DNA from: Gemmatimonadota bacterium
GTDB taxonomy: Bacteria > Gemmatimonadota > Gemmatimonadetes > Gemmatimonadales > Gemmatimonadaceae
Direction of reading: 5' to 3'
DNA length: 64,000 nt
Assembly: GCA_028287235.1 (NCBI GenBank)
Contig: JAQBQB010000018.1
Coordinates: 62,001-126,000, forward strand
This document shows positions 43,544 through 52,515 of this stretch, piece by piece. The notes under the pieces were generated by a model. The model had not been told where the DNA came from and made no database searches. It was given only the letters and a program-made list of their open reading frames with translations. The number at the start of each line of letters is the position of its first letter. The stretch's first letter is position 1. Position numbers and translations under genes: made by a program.

Positions 43544-45263
43544 GGTCGTGCGCGGGGCGCGGGGCGTGGGGCGCTTGATCGTGCTGGTTGCGATCGCCAT
43601 CCACGCACCGCGCTCCATGCGTGCCCAGGCCGCCGCGGACACCATGGCCTTTTACAAGGCCCTCGATCTCGAAGCAGCAGGGAAGTACCGCGACGCCGTG
43701 CCGCTCTTCCGCACCGCGCTGCGCACCTCCGCGAGCGTGAACGCGCTGCTGGGCCTCGAGCGAGTCTACGCGGAGCTCGGCCGATCGGATTCACTGCTGG
43801 CGCCGCTCGATACGCTGATCGCCGCGAGCCCGAACGAAGAGACGTACCGCACCGTGCAGCTGCGCACGCTCCAGGGGTTGGGGCGTGACGCCGATTTGCA
43901 GCGCGCATTCGACCGGTGGGTGCACGACAAGCCCGAAAGCGCCGCACCGTATCGCGAGTACGCTCGGCTGTTGCTGCAGAAAAACCGCTCTGCTGCGGCG
44001 GACAGCGTGCTCGCGCGCGCCAAGCAGGCGTTGGGATCCACGAAGGATCTTCAGCTCGAGCTGGCGCAAGCGCGCGCCGCGCAGGGGCAGTGGGTGGAAT
44101 CGGCGCAGGCATGGCGGCTCGCCCTCATCTCGGCCGACTATCTCGTGCAGGCCGCCGCGTACGCGCTGGCGCCCACGCCGTCGTCGGCGCGGCAGCAGAT
44201 CCGCGACATCTTTCTCGCCCCGCCGATCGACGTGCCGTCGCGCCGCGCGCTGGCCGAGCTCGAGACGGGTTGGGGCTCGCCGAGCGACGGATGGAACGCG
44301 CTCAAAGACATTCCCGCCGACAGCGTCGGCGCCGACGCATGGTCTGAGTTCGCGCGGCGCGCCGAGTCGGAGGAGCGGTGGACGGTCGCGCGCGAGGCGC
44401 TCGAGTCGGCGCTGCGCTGGAAGCGGACCCCCGATCTGGCGATCCGCGCCGCCACCGCGGCGATGAACGCCGGCGACGCGCCGGCCGCGCTCCGTCTCGC
44501 GCCGCTGAGCGACGCGAAGGGCGACTCGGCGGCGATCGCGCGCTCGTATCTGCCGTTGCATGCGCGGGCGCTCGCGGCGCTCGGCCGGCCGTCGGAGGCC
44601 GAGCGTCTGGTCGAACGGTACGATCGCTTCCTGTCGCCGGGCGCCAAGAATTCTCTCACGCGCACGATCGCGTGGGGATGGGTGCGCACGGGGGACATGA
44701 ATCGCGCCCGCGCCGCCCTCGCGGCCACCGGCGCCGAGGGCGACTCGAGCGATGCCGCCGGGTGGCTGGCGCTTTATGAGGGAAACCTAAAGGCGGCGCG
44801 CGGGCTGCTGCGTGGCGGCACCGAGAGCTCGCCGGAGCTGGCGCTGGCGCTCGGGCTCGTCGCGCGGCTCAAGGTCGACAGCGCGCCGGACATCGGCCGC
44901 GCCTTCCTCGCGCTCGCCCGCGGCGATAGCGCTGGCGCGGCGGCGCAGTTCGTCGCTGCCGGCGAGAAGACGCCGGCCGTTCGCTCGCTGTTGCTCTCCA
45001 CCGCCGCGCAGTTGCAGGCGGCGCTCAAGCACGATACCGACGCGGTCGCACTCTGGACGCGCATCGTCGACACCGAAAAGGACACGCCCGAAGCGCCACA
45101 GGCGGAGCTCGAGTGGGCGCGTCTGCTTCGCCGCAAAGGCGACGTCGCGAGCGCGACGACGCATCTCGAGCATATGATTCTCGCATACCCACAGAGCGCG
45201 CTCGTGCCGCAGGCTCGGCGCGAGCTCGAGCTGGCCAAGAGCGCCATTCCGCCAACAGGCTGA
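43527..45263 (+). CDS. Secreted TPR-repeat protein
   Basis: 578 residues from ATG at 43527. A signal segment (residues about 15-33) is followed by TPR helical pairs almost to the end: FYKALDLEAAGKYRDAVPLF, RVYAELGRSDSLLAPLDTLI, ALAALGRPSEAERLVERYD, LRRKGDVASATTHLEHMIL. No catalytic motif. Probably a periplasmic scaffold. Its stop shares one base with the next start (TGATG), so the four genes from DUF4159 onward are translated in relay. Confidence 0.75.
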   Translation: MPGIRRVVRGARGVGRLIVLVAIAIHAPRSMRAQAAADTMAFYKALDLEAAGKYRDAVPLFRTALRTSASVNALLGLERVYAELGRSDSLLAPLDTLIAASPNEETYRTVQLRTLQGLGRDADLQRAFDRWVHDKPESAAPYREYARLLLQKNRSAAADSVLARAKQALGSTKDLQLELAQARAAQGQWVESAQAWRLALISADYLVQAAAYALAPTPSSARQQIRDIFLAPPIDVPSRRALAELETGWGSPSDGWNALKDIPADSVGADAWSEFARRAESEERWTVAREALESALRWKRTPDLAIRAATAAMNAGDAPAALRLAPLSDAKGDSAAIARSYLPLHARALAALGRPSEAERLVERYDRFLSPGAKNSLTRTIAWGWVRTGDMNRARAALAATGAEGDSSDAAGWLALYEGNLKAARGLLRGGTESSPELALALGLVARLKVDSAPDIGRAFLALARGDSAGAAAQFVAAGEKTPAVRSLLLSTAAQLQAALKHDTDAVALWTRIVDTEKDTPEAPQAELEWARLLRRKGDVASATTHLEHMILAYPQSALVPQARRELELAKSAIPPTG

Positions 45264-46528
45264 TGTTTTCCAAGAATCTTTCAAGCGCGTGTGTCATCCT
45301 GCTGCTTGCCGCCGCGACCGCCGGCGCGCAGCGGTTGCTCGTTCCGATGGACGACGCGCAGCAGAACCATCTCAAGGCGTACGGCCTGACGTACAACGCG
45401 ATCAAGTCCGGCGCGTCGGCTGAATGGCTGCTCAACTATCGCGGCGGGTCGTTCCTCCTCGCCGATACGCCGGAGCTGCGGCGGCAGGCGGGACTGAGCG
45501 GCATCACCATCGAGCCGATCGACAACGGCAGGCTCGGCTCCATTCGCGCCGAGATCGCGGCGAACAACATGGAAGCCGTGCCGCTGGAGAAGGCGCCGAA
45601 GATCGCCGTCTACACGCCGACCGACGCGCTGCCATGGGACGACGCGGTGACCATTGCGCTCAAGTACGCGGGAATCGACTACACGTCGATCTACGACGAC
45701 GAGATCGAGCGCGGCGACCTGAGCAAGTACGACTGGGTGCATCTGCACCATGAAGACTTCACCGGCCAGCTCAACAAGTTCTATCTGAGCTACCGGGACT
45801 TTCCGTGGTTCATCGACCTGCTTCAGAAGAACACGGCGGCGGCGAAGCGGCTCGGCTACGCGAACATGCCGGGGTTGAAGAAGGACGTCGCGATGAAGAT
45901 TCGTGATTTCGTCGAGCGCGGCGGCTTTCTCTTCGCGATGTGCGGAGCGACGGAGACGCTCGAGCTGGCGATCGCCGGCCACAACGTGGACATCGCGCAG
46001 AGCTTCATCGACGGCACGCCCATGGATCCCGACGCCGATCGCAAGATGGATTGGCGCGGCACCTTCGCCTTTCACGACGCGCATCTCGAGCAGTCGCCGT
46101 TCGTGAACTCGATGAGCGACATCGACGGGCATCAGGTCAACGTTCCCGGCCGACGCCAGCCGCTCGGTACGTTCACGCTGTTCAACTTCTCGGCGAAGTT
46201 CGATCCGGTGCCGTCGATGCTCGTGCAGAACCACCGCGCGGTGGTGAACGACTTCTACGGCGTGACGACCAGCTTCACGAAGAGTGTGATCAAGTCGGGC
46301 GTCACCGTGCTGGCGAACGAGGAGGGCGCGCCGTGGGTGAAGTACCTGCATGGCGACTACGGCAAGGGTACCTGGACCTACTACGGCGGTCACGATCCGG
46401 AAGATCCGCAGCACCAGATCGGCAATCCGCCCACCGATCTCTCATTGTTCAAGAACTCGCCGGGATATCGGTTGATTCTGAATAACGTGTTGTTTCCGGC
46501 CGCGAAGAAGAAGCCTCTGAAGACGTGA
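45263..46528 (+). CDS. Secreted amidotransferase-like protein (family often labelled asparagine synthetase B)
   Basis: 421 residues from ATG at 45263. A signal peptide ends near GAQ (residue 23). The rest resembles, from memory, a Bacteroidetes family that databases name asparagine synthetase B although no glutaminase or synthetase domain is visible. Blocks: LLVPMDDAQQNHLKAYGLTY, SAEWLLNYRGGSF, KAPKIAVYTP, DWVHLHHEDFTGQ, then IRDFVERGGFLFAMCGATE, where Cys227 sits at a nucleophile-elbow-like position, and a C-terminal GTWTYYGGHDPEDPQH. The fold looks like class I glutamine amidotransferase/ThuA. The biological role is unknown. Last gene of the coupled block. Confidence 0.65.
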   Translation: MFSKNLSSACVILLLAAATAGAQRLLVPMDDAQQNHLKAYGLTYNAIKSGASAEWLLNYRGGSFLLADTPELRRQAGLSGITIEPIDNGRLGSIRAEIAANNMEAVPLEKAPKIAVYTPTDALPWDDAVTIALKYAGIDYTSIYDDEIERGDLSKYDWVHLHHEDFTGQLNKFYLSYRDFPWFIDLLQKNTAAAKRLGYANMPGLKKDVAMKIRDFVERGGFLFAMCGATETLELAIAGHNVDIAQSFIDGTPMDPDADRKMDWRGTFAFHDAHLEQSPFVNSMSDIDGHQVNVPGRRQPLGTFTLFNFSAKFDPVPSMLVQNHRAVVNDFYGVTTSFTKSVIKSGVTVLANEEGAPWVKYLHGDYGKGTWTYYGGHDPEDPQHQIGNPPTDLSLFKNSPGYRLILNNVLFPAAKKKPLKT

Positions 46529-46601
46529 GACGGCGCTCCACAGCGCGCGCGAAGCCCCGGGAACCCCGAACAAACCCCGTTCCGGGCATTAGATTGTCTC
46601 T

Positions 46602-49103
46602 ATGCCCCCCTCCGTCGCCGCCGCCAAAGACGCACGGCTGAGTCAATCGGCGGCTCTCGCCATCCGAGCGGCCATTCGGCTCGCCGGGGGGCGCGAAGTC
46701 TGTTTCGTCTGCACGCTGGACTCGGACGGCGTGGTCACCACGGCCCGGGTGGTAGCGCGCGGCGACGTGCAGAGCGTGTTGGCGCTGCCCGGGTTCGCCA
46801 GCCGTGGCGAGATGCTGGTGCACAACCACCCGTCGGGCGTGCTGGATCCGTCGAATCCCGACCTCGAGGTGGCGGCGCGCATCCATGACGACGGCATCGG
46901 CTTCGGCATCGTCAACAACGATGCCTCGGAGCTGTACGTCGTCGTCGAAGTGCCGGCCCGGGCCGAATTCCACGCGCTCAATTTCGAGCACATCGACGGC
47001 GATCTCGGACCCGGAGGAGGCATCGCGGCGCAGCACGCGCGCTATGAGGACCGGCCGAGCCAGCGGGCGATGGCGGTGGAGATCGCGCGTCTGTACAACG
47101 ACGGCGGCGTCGGCCTGCTCGAGGCGGGCACCGGCGTCGGCAAGTCGCTCGGCTACCTCGTGCCGGCGCTCCGCTGGGCCGCGGCGAACGGCGAGCGCAC
47201 GGTCGTGTCGACGAACACGATCAACTTGCAGGAGCAGCTCGTGGCGAAGGATCTGCCCTTTCTCGCGCGGGCGCTGAGCGACCAGAAAGTGCGGTTCGCC
47301 CTGCTCAAGGGGTGGCGCAACTACCTCTGTCTCGTGCGACTGGAGCAGGCGCGGGTGTCGGGCAATGCATTGTTCGAGGACGGGCTGCAGCAGGAGCTCA
47401 ACACGATTCAGGCGTGGGCCGACCGCACGCGCGACGGCTCGTTGAGCGACTTGCCTGTCGCGCCGCGTCCCGAAGTGTGGGACGAGGTCGCGGCAGAGCC
47501 CGATCTCTGCCAGCGCGCGCGGTGCCCCGTGTACGACAAGTGCTTTTTGTTCAAAGCGCGGAAGGAGGCGGCGCAGGCCGACGTCATCGTCGTCAATCAT
47601 CATCTGCTCCTCTCCGATCTCGCCGTGCGCCGCGCATCGGGGAACTGGGGTGAGTCGGCGGTGCTGCCCGCCTACACGCGCCTCGTGGTCGACGAGGGGC
47701 ATCACCTCGAAGACGCGGCCGCCGCGCACCTGGGCGCGACCGTGTCGCGCCGGTCGCTGCAGCGGTTGTTCAACCGGCTCGACCGTCGTGGGAAAGGCTT
47801 GCTGTCGGCGCTCATCGCGCGGCTCGCGGTGGGGAACGACCTGCTGAGCGTGGCGAGCCTGGACCTCGTGCAGTCGCGCCTGTCGCCCGGTGTGCACGCG
47901 GTGCGCGACAAAAGCGCGATGGTGTTCGACCTGCTCGACACATTTCTGCACGAGGCGGGCGGCGCGGTGGTGCGCTTGACCGACGACTTCGCCGCGCATC
48001 CCATCTGGCGCGGCGGGCTGCGCGTCGCGCTCGAGGATACGCTGGGCGAGATCGACCTGCTGGCCGACGGGCTTCAGCTCGTGCGCGAACGATTAGAGAG
48101 TGCTAATCGCCCCGACGACGCCGTGATGCCGCTGCTCAACGAGATGCGCGCCGTCACGCGGCGGCTGCAGACGGCGGGCGACGGCCTGCGCCGCGCGCTC
48201 GACCCCGCGCGCGGCGAGGCCACCGTGCGCTGGATCGAGGCGAAGGGCCGCGAGCGCGCGGTGAGCGTGTCGACGGTGCCGCTCGATCTCGCGCCGATCC
48301 TTCGCGAGGATCTGTTCAAGCGCGCGGCCACGACCGTCGTGACGAGCGCCACGCTGGCAACCGACGGCCGGTTCGACTTTCTGGCCGCGCGGCTCGGGCT
48401 GAACGACCGCGAGCTCGCGCCGCGCACGGGAATTTTTCCGTCGCCATTTCGTTACAAAGAGCAAGCGATCCTCGCGGTGCCGAGCGACGTGCCGGCGCCG
48501 AACGTGAATCCCGCGGCGCATTTCAGCGCCGTGGCCCGCGTGACGATGGACCTCGCCGACGCCGCCAACGGCGGAATGTTCGTGCTCTTCACGAGCCACA
48601 AGGACGTGCGCGCGATGGCGGCCGAGCTCCGCGCGCGCGGCGCCGAGCGTCGCTGGCCGCTGCTCGTGCACGGCGACGAGACGCGCGACGCGCTGCTCAC
48701 GCGCTTCCGCGAGGCAGGGCAGGCGATTCTCATCGGCACGGCCTCGTTCTGGGAAGGCGTGGACGTGCCGGGCGATGCCTTGCATGCCCTTCTCATCGCC
48801 AAGCTCCCGTTCCGCGTGCCGACCGAGCCCATCACGGCGGCGCACTGCGAGGCCATCGAGGCGCGGGGCGGCGACGCGTTCAAGGAGTACATGCTCCCGC
48901 ACGCGTCGCTCCGTCTCAAACAGGGGTTTGGCCGGCTCGTTCGCACGAGCGCCGATCGCGGCGTAGTGGTGATCGCGGACCCCCGTGTCGTCACCAAAGG
49001 ATATGGGCGCGGTTTGCTGGAGGGATTGCCGCCGGCGCGACGAATCATCGGAAAATGGGCCGATCTGCTCGCTCCAATACGCGACTTCTACCAGATTTCG
49101 TGA
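46602..49103 (+). CDS. DinG/XPD-type helicase with an N-terminal JAMM (RadC-like) domain
   Basis: 833 residues from ATG at 46602. Residues about 15-125 are a JAB/MPN domain with the complete JAMM motif: Glu32, His74-x-His76 in HNHPSG, Ser84 and Asp87. Residues 150-833 are a superfamily 2 XPD/DinG helicase: Walker A GTGVGKS (176-182), four Fe-S cysteines (C243, C303, C308, C314), DEGH (364-367), then FTSHKDVRAMA, SFWEGVDVPGDAL and the arginine finger in QGFGRLVR. DinG unwinds D-loops, R-loops and G-quadruplex DNA 5' to 3'. Some Firmicute DinG proteins have an exonuclease at this end; here a putative metallo-isopeptidase or RadC-like domain replaces it. Confidence 0.88.
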   Translation: MPPSVAAAKDARLSQSAALAIRAAIRLAGGREVCFVCTLDSDGVVTTARVVARGDVQSVLALPGFASRGEMLVHNHPSGVLDPSNPDLEVAARIHDDGIGFGIVNNDASELYVVVEVPARAEFHALNFEHIDGDLGPGGGIAAQHARYEDRPSQRAMAVEIARLYNDGGVGLLEAGTGVGKSLGYLVPALRWAAANGERTVVSTNTINLQEQLVAKDLPFLARALSDQKVRFALLKGWRNYLCLVRLEQARVSGNALFEDGLQQELNTIQAWADRTRDGSLSDLPVAPRPEVWDEVAAEPDLCQRARCPVYDKCFLFKARKEAAQADVIVVNHHLLLSDLAVRRASGNWGESAVLPAYTRLVVDEGHHLEDAAAAHLGATVSRRSLQRLFNRLDRRGKGLLSALIARLAVGNDLLSVASLDLVQSRLSPGVHAVRDKSAMVFDLLDTFLHEAGGAVVRLTDDFAAHPIWRGGLRVALEDTLGEIDLLADGLQLVRERLESANRPDDAVMPLLNEMRAVTRRLQTAGDGLRRALDPARGEATVRWIEAKGRERAVSVSTVPLDLAPILREDLFKRAATTVVTSATLATDGRFDFLAARLGLNDRELAPRTGIFPSPFRYKEQAILAVPSDVPAPNVNPAAHFSAVARVTMDLADAANGGMFVLFTSHKDVRAMAAELRARGAERRWPLLVHGDETRDALLTRFREAGQAILIGTASFWEGVDVPGDALHALLIAKLPFRVPTEPITAAHCEAIEARGGDAFKEYMLPHASLRLKQGFGRLVRTSADRGVVVIADPRVVTKGYGRGLLEGLPPARRIIGKWADLLAPIRDFYQIS

Positions 49104-49164
49104 GCTTGCAGCGTCCGGGGCTCAGCGCCCCGCCATTTGACGCCCACTCCACACCCCAGCCCCC

Positions 49165-49785
49165 TTGCTCGTGAATCGACCCGGAAAGATCGTGTGCCTC
49201 GGCCGCAACTACCGCGACCATGCCGCCGAAATGGGAAATGACGTGCCCACGGAGCCGCTAATTTTTCTCAAGCCTCCCTCGAGCGTGATCGGCTCGGGCG
49301 ACGCGATCCTGCTCCCTCCGCAGTCCTCGCAGGTGGAGCACGAAGGGGAAATCGGGATCGTCATCGGTCGGCGGCTCCGGCGCGTATCCTCAGAGGAGGC
49401 GCGCACCGCGGTGAAGAGCATCGTGGCGGCCAACGACGTGACGGCGCGCGACTTACAGCGCTCCGATTCGCAGTGGACGAGGGCCAAGGGCTTCGACACG
49501 TTCTGCCCGCTCGGAGAGCCGGTCGATCCGCCGGCGGATCTGTCGGGTATCACCGTCGTGACCCGGGTCAACGGCGTGGAACGGCAGCGGGGCGTCGTCT
49601 CCGACATGGTCTTCTCGATTCCAGATGCGCTGGCGTATATCTCTCATGTGATGACTCTGGAGCCCGGTGACCTGGTTCTCACGGGAAGTCCGGCCGGTGT
49701 GGGGAAACTCTCGCCGGGAGACGAGGTAGAAGTGGAGGTACTCGGCCTCAGCCGGGTGCGGAACCCTGTGACAGTGGAAGGCTAG
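49165..49785 (+). CDS. Fumarylacetoacetate hydrolase (FAH) family protein
   Basis: 206 residues from TTG at 49165, or 204 from GTG at 49171; neither has a clear ribosome site. The FAH fold shows KIVCLGRNYRDHAAEMG, PLIFLKPPSSVIG, the metal ligands in VEHEGEIGIVIG and the VAANDVTARDLQ loop, KGFDTFCPLG and LTGSPAGVGKLSPGDEVEVEV. Members hydrolyse acylpyruvates or decarboxylate oxaloacetate. The exact substrate is not evident. Its stop shares one base with the aminotransferase start (TAGTG). Confidence 0.9.
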   Translation: MLVNRPGKIVCLGRNYRDHAAEMGNDVPTEPLIFLKPPSSVIGSGDAILLPPQSSQVEHEGEIGIVIGRRLRRVSSEEARTAVKSIVAANDVTARDLQRSDSQWTRAKGFDTFCPLGEPVDPPADLSGITVVTRVNGVERQRGVVSDMVFSIPDALAYISHVMTLEPGDLVLTGSPAGVGKLSPGDEVEVEVLGLSRVRNPVTVEG

Positions 49786-50966
49786 TGCCGAAGCTCGCTG
49801 GTCGATTCCGGACTCTGCCCGAATATCCGTTGGCGTTGATCCCGCAGAAGAAGCGCGAGCTCATCGCGCGCGGTGTCGACGTCATCGACCTTGGCGCCGG
49901 CGACGCGGATCTCGCGCCGCCGCCCAAGGCGGTCGAGGCCCTCGCCAAGGCCGTGCACACGCCCGCCATGAACCGCTACGGCTTCGGTATGGGCCTGGTG
50001 GCGTATCGTGAAGCGGCGTCCGCCTGGATGACGAAGCGCTTCGGTCTGCGCTTCGATCCGATGACGGAGATCGTGCCGCTCATCGGCTCCAAGGAAGGCA
50101 TCTCGCACCTCGCGCTCGCGTATCTCGAGCCGGGTGGTATCGCGATCATTCCCGAGCCGGGCTACAACGCCTACCAGGGCGGCACGCTGCTGGCGAGTGG
50201 AGAGCCGTATCGCTACGCGCTCCGCCCGCGGACGAACTTCCTCGTGGACCTCGACGAGATTCCGCGCGACACGCTCGCGCAAACGCGAATTCTCTATTTA
50301 AACTATCCGAACAATCCGACGGCCGCGATCGCACCGCGCGATTATCTCGAGCGCGTGGTGGCGAACTGTCGCGAGCACGACATCCTGCTCGTGTACGACA
50401 ACGCCTACTCGGAGCTCGCGTTCGACGGCTACGTGCCGCCGAGCATCTTCGAGATCGACGGCGCGCGCGACGTGGCAATCGAGTTTCATTCGCTCTCCAA
50501 GACGTACAACATGACGGGCTGGCGGTGCGGCTGGGCGGTCGCGTCGCCGCAGATTTCGTCGGTGTTGACGAAGGTGAAGTCGTTCACCGACACGGGACAG
50601 TTCATGGCGGTGCAGGCCGCCGGCGTCGCGGCGCTCGAGAGCTACGACGAGTTCGTGCCCGGAAACGTCGCCGTGTTCAAGGCGCGACGCGACGCGGCGG
50701 TGAAAGCGTTCCAGGAGGCGGGCTTCTCCTGCGAGGTGCCGCGCGCGACGATGTATCTCTGGATCGCGCTGCCCGACGGCATACCGAGCGCGCTGTTCGC
50801 CGACCGGCTGCTCGACGAAGAGGGTGTGGTGGTGATGGCCGGCTCGGGATTCGGGGCGGGTGGAGAAGGATTCTTCCGCATTTCGTTCATCACGTCGCCC
50901 GAGCGCATCGCGGAAGCCGCGCAGCGCGCGGGCCGCGTGCTGGCATCGATGGGAGTCGAGGTCTGA
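49785..50966 (+). CDS. Class I/II aminotransferase (LL-diaminopimelate aminotransferase-like)
   Basis: 393 residues from GTG at 49785. A PLP-dependent fold type I enzyme: GAGDADLAPPPKAVEALAKA, RYGFGMGLVAYREA, the YLNYPNNPTAA motif, VYDNAYSELAFDGY with the PLP-contacting Asp and Tyr, and SLSKTYNMTGWRCGWAVAS with the PLP lysine. The closest pattern I recall is the DapL-like group with alanine or diaminopimelate as substrate. The sequence alone does not fix specificity. One-base overlap with the next gene (TGATG). Confidence 0.88.
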   Translation: MPKLAGRFRTLPEYPLALIPQKKRELIARGVDVIDLGAGDADLAPPPKAVEALAKAVHTPAMNRYGFGMGLVAYREAASAWMTKRFGLRFDPMTEIVPLIGSKEGISHLALAYLEPGGIAIIPEPGYNAYQGGTLLASGEPYRYALRPRTNFLVDLDEIPRDTLAQTRILYLNYPNNPTAAIAPRDYLERVVANCREHDILLVYDNAYSELAFDGYVPPSIFEIDGARDVAIEFHSLSKTYNMTGWRCGWAVASPQISSVLTKVKSFTDTGQFMAVQAAGVAALESYDEFVPGNVAVFKARRDAAVKAFQEAGFSCEVPRATMYLWIALPDGIPSALFADRLLDEEGVVVMAGSGFGAGGEGFFRISFITSPERIAEAAQRAGRVLASMGVEV

Positions 50967-51814
50967 TGAGAGCAACGCTGCACGAGAAACGGCGAGCCAA
51001 CCGAGGCTCGATTGCCTTCTCGATTGCGGCGCACGTCGTCGCGATCGCGCTGATCGCGTCGATCACCTTCCGCTACCCGCTCAGCGCCTTCTTCGCGAAG
51101 GACAAGATCGTCGCGGAAAAGATTCAGTACGTGGATGTGCGTCCGAGGCCGGTGCAGTCGATCGGCAACGGCGCGGAAGAAAAGGTCAAGCCGAAGAAGG
51201 CCCTGAAGCCGGCGCCGCTCATCGCGCCGACATCCACGCCGACCGAGCTGCCGCCCGTTGCGCCACCCTCGGTCAGCGCCGGAGCAATCTCGGGGACGGG
51301 CACGGGCTCGGGTGGCGCGCCGGTGGGCATCGCCACGGGTGTCGAGCCGGCGATGCCCGATTCGCGCATCGAGCTCAAGCCGAATACGCTGCGCCTGCCC
51401 CTGTCGACGGCGCAGAAGAACGACAGCGCCGTGAAGGCGATCTACATGGCGTGGCGCGAGGCGGAGATCGCCGCGGAAGACAGTCGCCCGCGCAGCCCCA
51501 AGGATTGGACGGTCGAGCGAAATGGACAGAAGTTCGGGCTGGACTCGCAGTACATCTACCTCGGCAAGTTCAAGGTTCCGTCGGCCATTCTCGCGGCGCT
51601 GCCGTTCAACACGGGCGGCGTGGACGGAAGCCGGATCATCGCCGGCCGTAACGCCGACTGGATTCGCAACGACATCTACTCGCACTCTCAGGGCTTGAGC
51701 GAGGACGATTTCCGCGCCGCCGTCAAGCGCATCCGCGAACGGAAGGATCGGGAGCGGAAGGAAGCGGAGGACGAAAAAAAGGCGTCGCAAAAAGCGACGC
51801 CTGTCGTACCCTAA
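50966..51814 (+). CDS. TonB-like single-pass membrane protein of unknown function
   Basis: 282 residues from ATG at 50966. An N-terminal membrane segment (residues about 16-36, SIAFSIAAHVVAIALIASIT) is followed by a Pro/Lys-rich stretch (KVKPKKALKPAPL) and Gly/Ser-rich linker. This is the layout of TonB/energy transducer proteins, but no TonB C-terminal beta-alpha-beta domain is recognisable. The C-terminal domain (about 150-250: DWTVERNGQKFGLDSQYIYL) is unassigned. The final Lys-rich tail contains a minus-strand terminator that serves lexA. Confidence 0.55.
   Translation: MRATLHEKRRANRGSIAFSIAAHVVAIALIASITFRYPLSAFFAKDKIVAEKIQYVDVRPRPVQSIGNGAEEKVKPKKALKPAPLIAPTSTPTELPPVAPPSVSAGAISGTGTGSGGAPVGIATGVEPAMPDSRIELKPNTLRLPLSTAQKNDSAVKAIYMAWREAEIAAEDSRPRSPKDWTVERNGQKFGLDSQYIYLGKFKVPSAILAALPFNTGGVDGSRIIAGRNADWIRNDIYSHSQGLSEDDFRAAVKRIRERKDRERKEAEDEKKASQKATPVVP
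51774..51802 (-). terminator. Terminator of lexA, inside the 3' end of the convergent gene
   Basis: A 9-bp stem (AGGCGTCGC with GCGACGCCT, loop of five A on the plus strand), preceded on the plus strand by seven A, which on the minus strand read as a T7 tract directly after the stem. It starts 36 bases after the lexA stop. Confidence 0.8.
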
Positions 51815-51837
51815 CTGCGCCGTGACTCTCGCCGCGA

Positions 51838-52506
51838 TCAGTTGATCGGCAGCTCGTCGGTCGTCGGCAACATGGTCGGCTGCGGGTCCTGCTCCCAGAA
51901 CGGCCGGAAGACACCGCAAACCACACCGAGCACCGCGAAGTCGTCTTTCGGTCCGACTTCGATCGAGCGATCGGCATCGTTCGCCGGCTCGAGGACCACG
52001 GCCGATCCGCGATGGGTCAGCGTCTTGACCGTCGCTTCGTCGCCCAGCCGCGCGGCGATGATGTCGCCGTCTTTCGGGCGAGCCGATGGCGTGATCATCA
52101 CGAAGTCGCCGTCGAGGATGCCGCGGCCGATCATGCTGTCGCCTTTCACCTTCAGCGCGAAGGTGTCGTCGCTCGGCAGAAAGCGGCGGTCCACCGTGAG
52201 AAACCCCTTACGGTGCTCGGCGAGGAGCATCGGTTCGCCGGCGTGGATGCGGCCGTAGAAGGGAATCGGCTGCGTGGTGCCCGCCGCGGCAAATCCGAGC
52301 AGCCGAACGCCGCGCGAACGCGACTCGTCCCGCTCGATGTACCCTTTGCTCTCCAGCGCGTGCAACAGGTCCGAGACCGTCTTGGTCGACTTAATTCGAA
52401 ACTTGCGTGCAATCTCGCGGATGCTCGGCTGGTACGTATTCTCCGCGAGGAAGTCTATCATGTAGTGATAGACCCGCTGTTCGAGCTGTGTGAGTGGCTC
52501 CGACAT
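51838..52506 (-). CDS. lexA: SOS repressor LexA
   Basis: 222 residues from ATG at 52506. The N-terminal winged helix (residues 1-68: PSIREIARKFRIKSTKTVSD) binds operators. The C-terminal domain has the self-cleavage bond Ala89-Gly90 (RIHAGEP), the nucleophile Ser124 in KGDSMIGRGI and Lys161 in ATVKTL. All are intact, so RecA-stimulated autocleavage is expected. The 110 bases between lexA and gltX contain inverted repeats that are candidate operators. Convergent with the TonB-like gene. Confidence 0.96.
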   Translation of the reverse strand: MSEPLTQLEQRVYHYMIDFLAENTYQPSIREIARKFRIKSTKTVSDLLHALESKGYIERDESRSRGVRLLGFAAAGTTQPIPFYGRIHAGEPMLLAEHRKGFLTVDRRFLPSDDTFALKVKGDSMIGRGILDGDFVMITPSARPKDGDIIAARLGDEATVKTLTHRGSAVVLEPANDADRSIEVGPKDDFAVLGVVCGVFRPFWEQDPQPTMLPTTDELPIN

Positions 52507-52515
52507 AAGCCCCCT

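Noticed and set aside
45263-46528. Calling this protein an asparagine synthetase
   Set aside because: No N-terminal Cys2 glutaminase domain and no synthetase P-loop are visible. The name is a database habit, so I list it as an unknown amidotransferase-like protein.
46529-46601. Inverted repeat upstream of the JAMM-DinG gene (CCCGGGAAC and GTTCCGGG)
   Set aside because: One mismatch and a long loop. I could not tell it from chance, so it was not listed as an operator.
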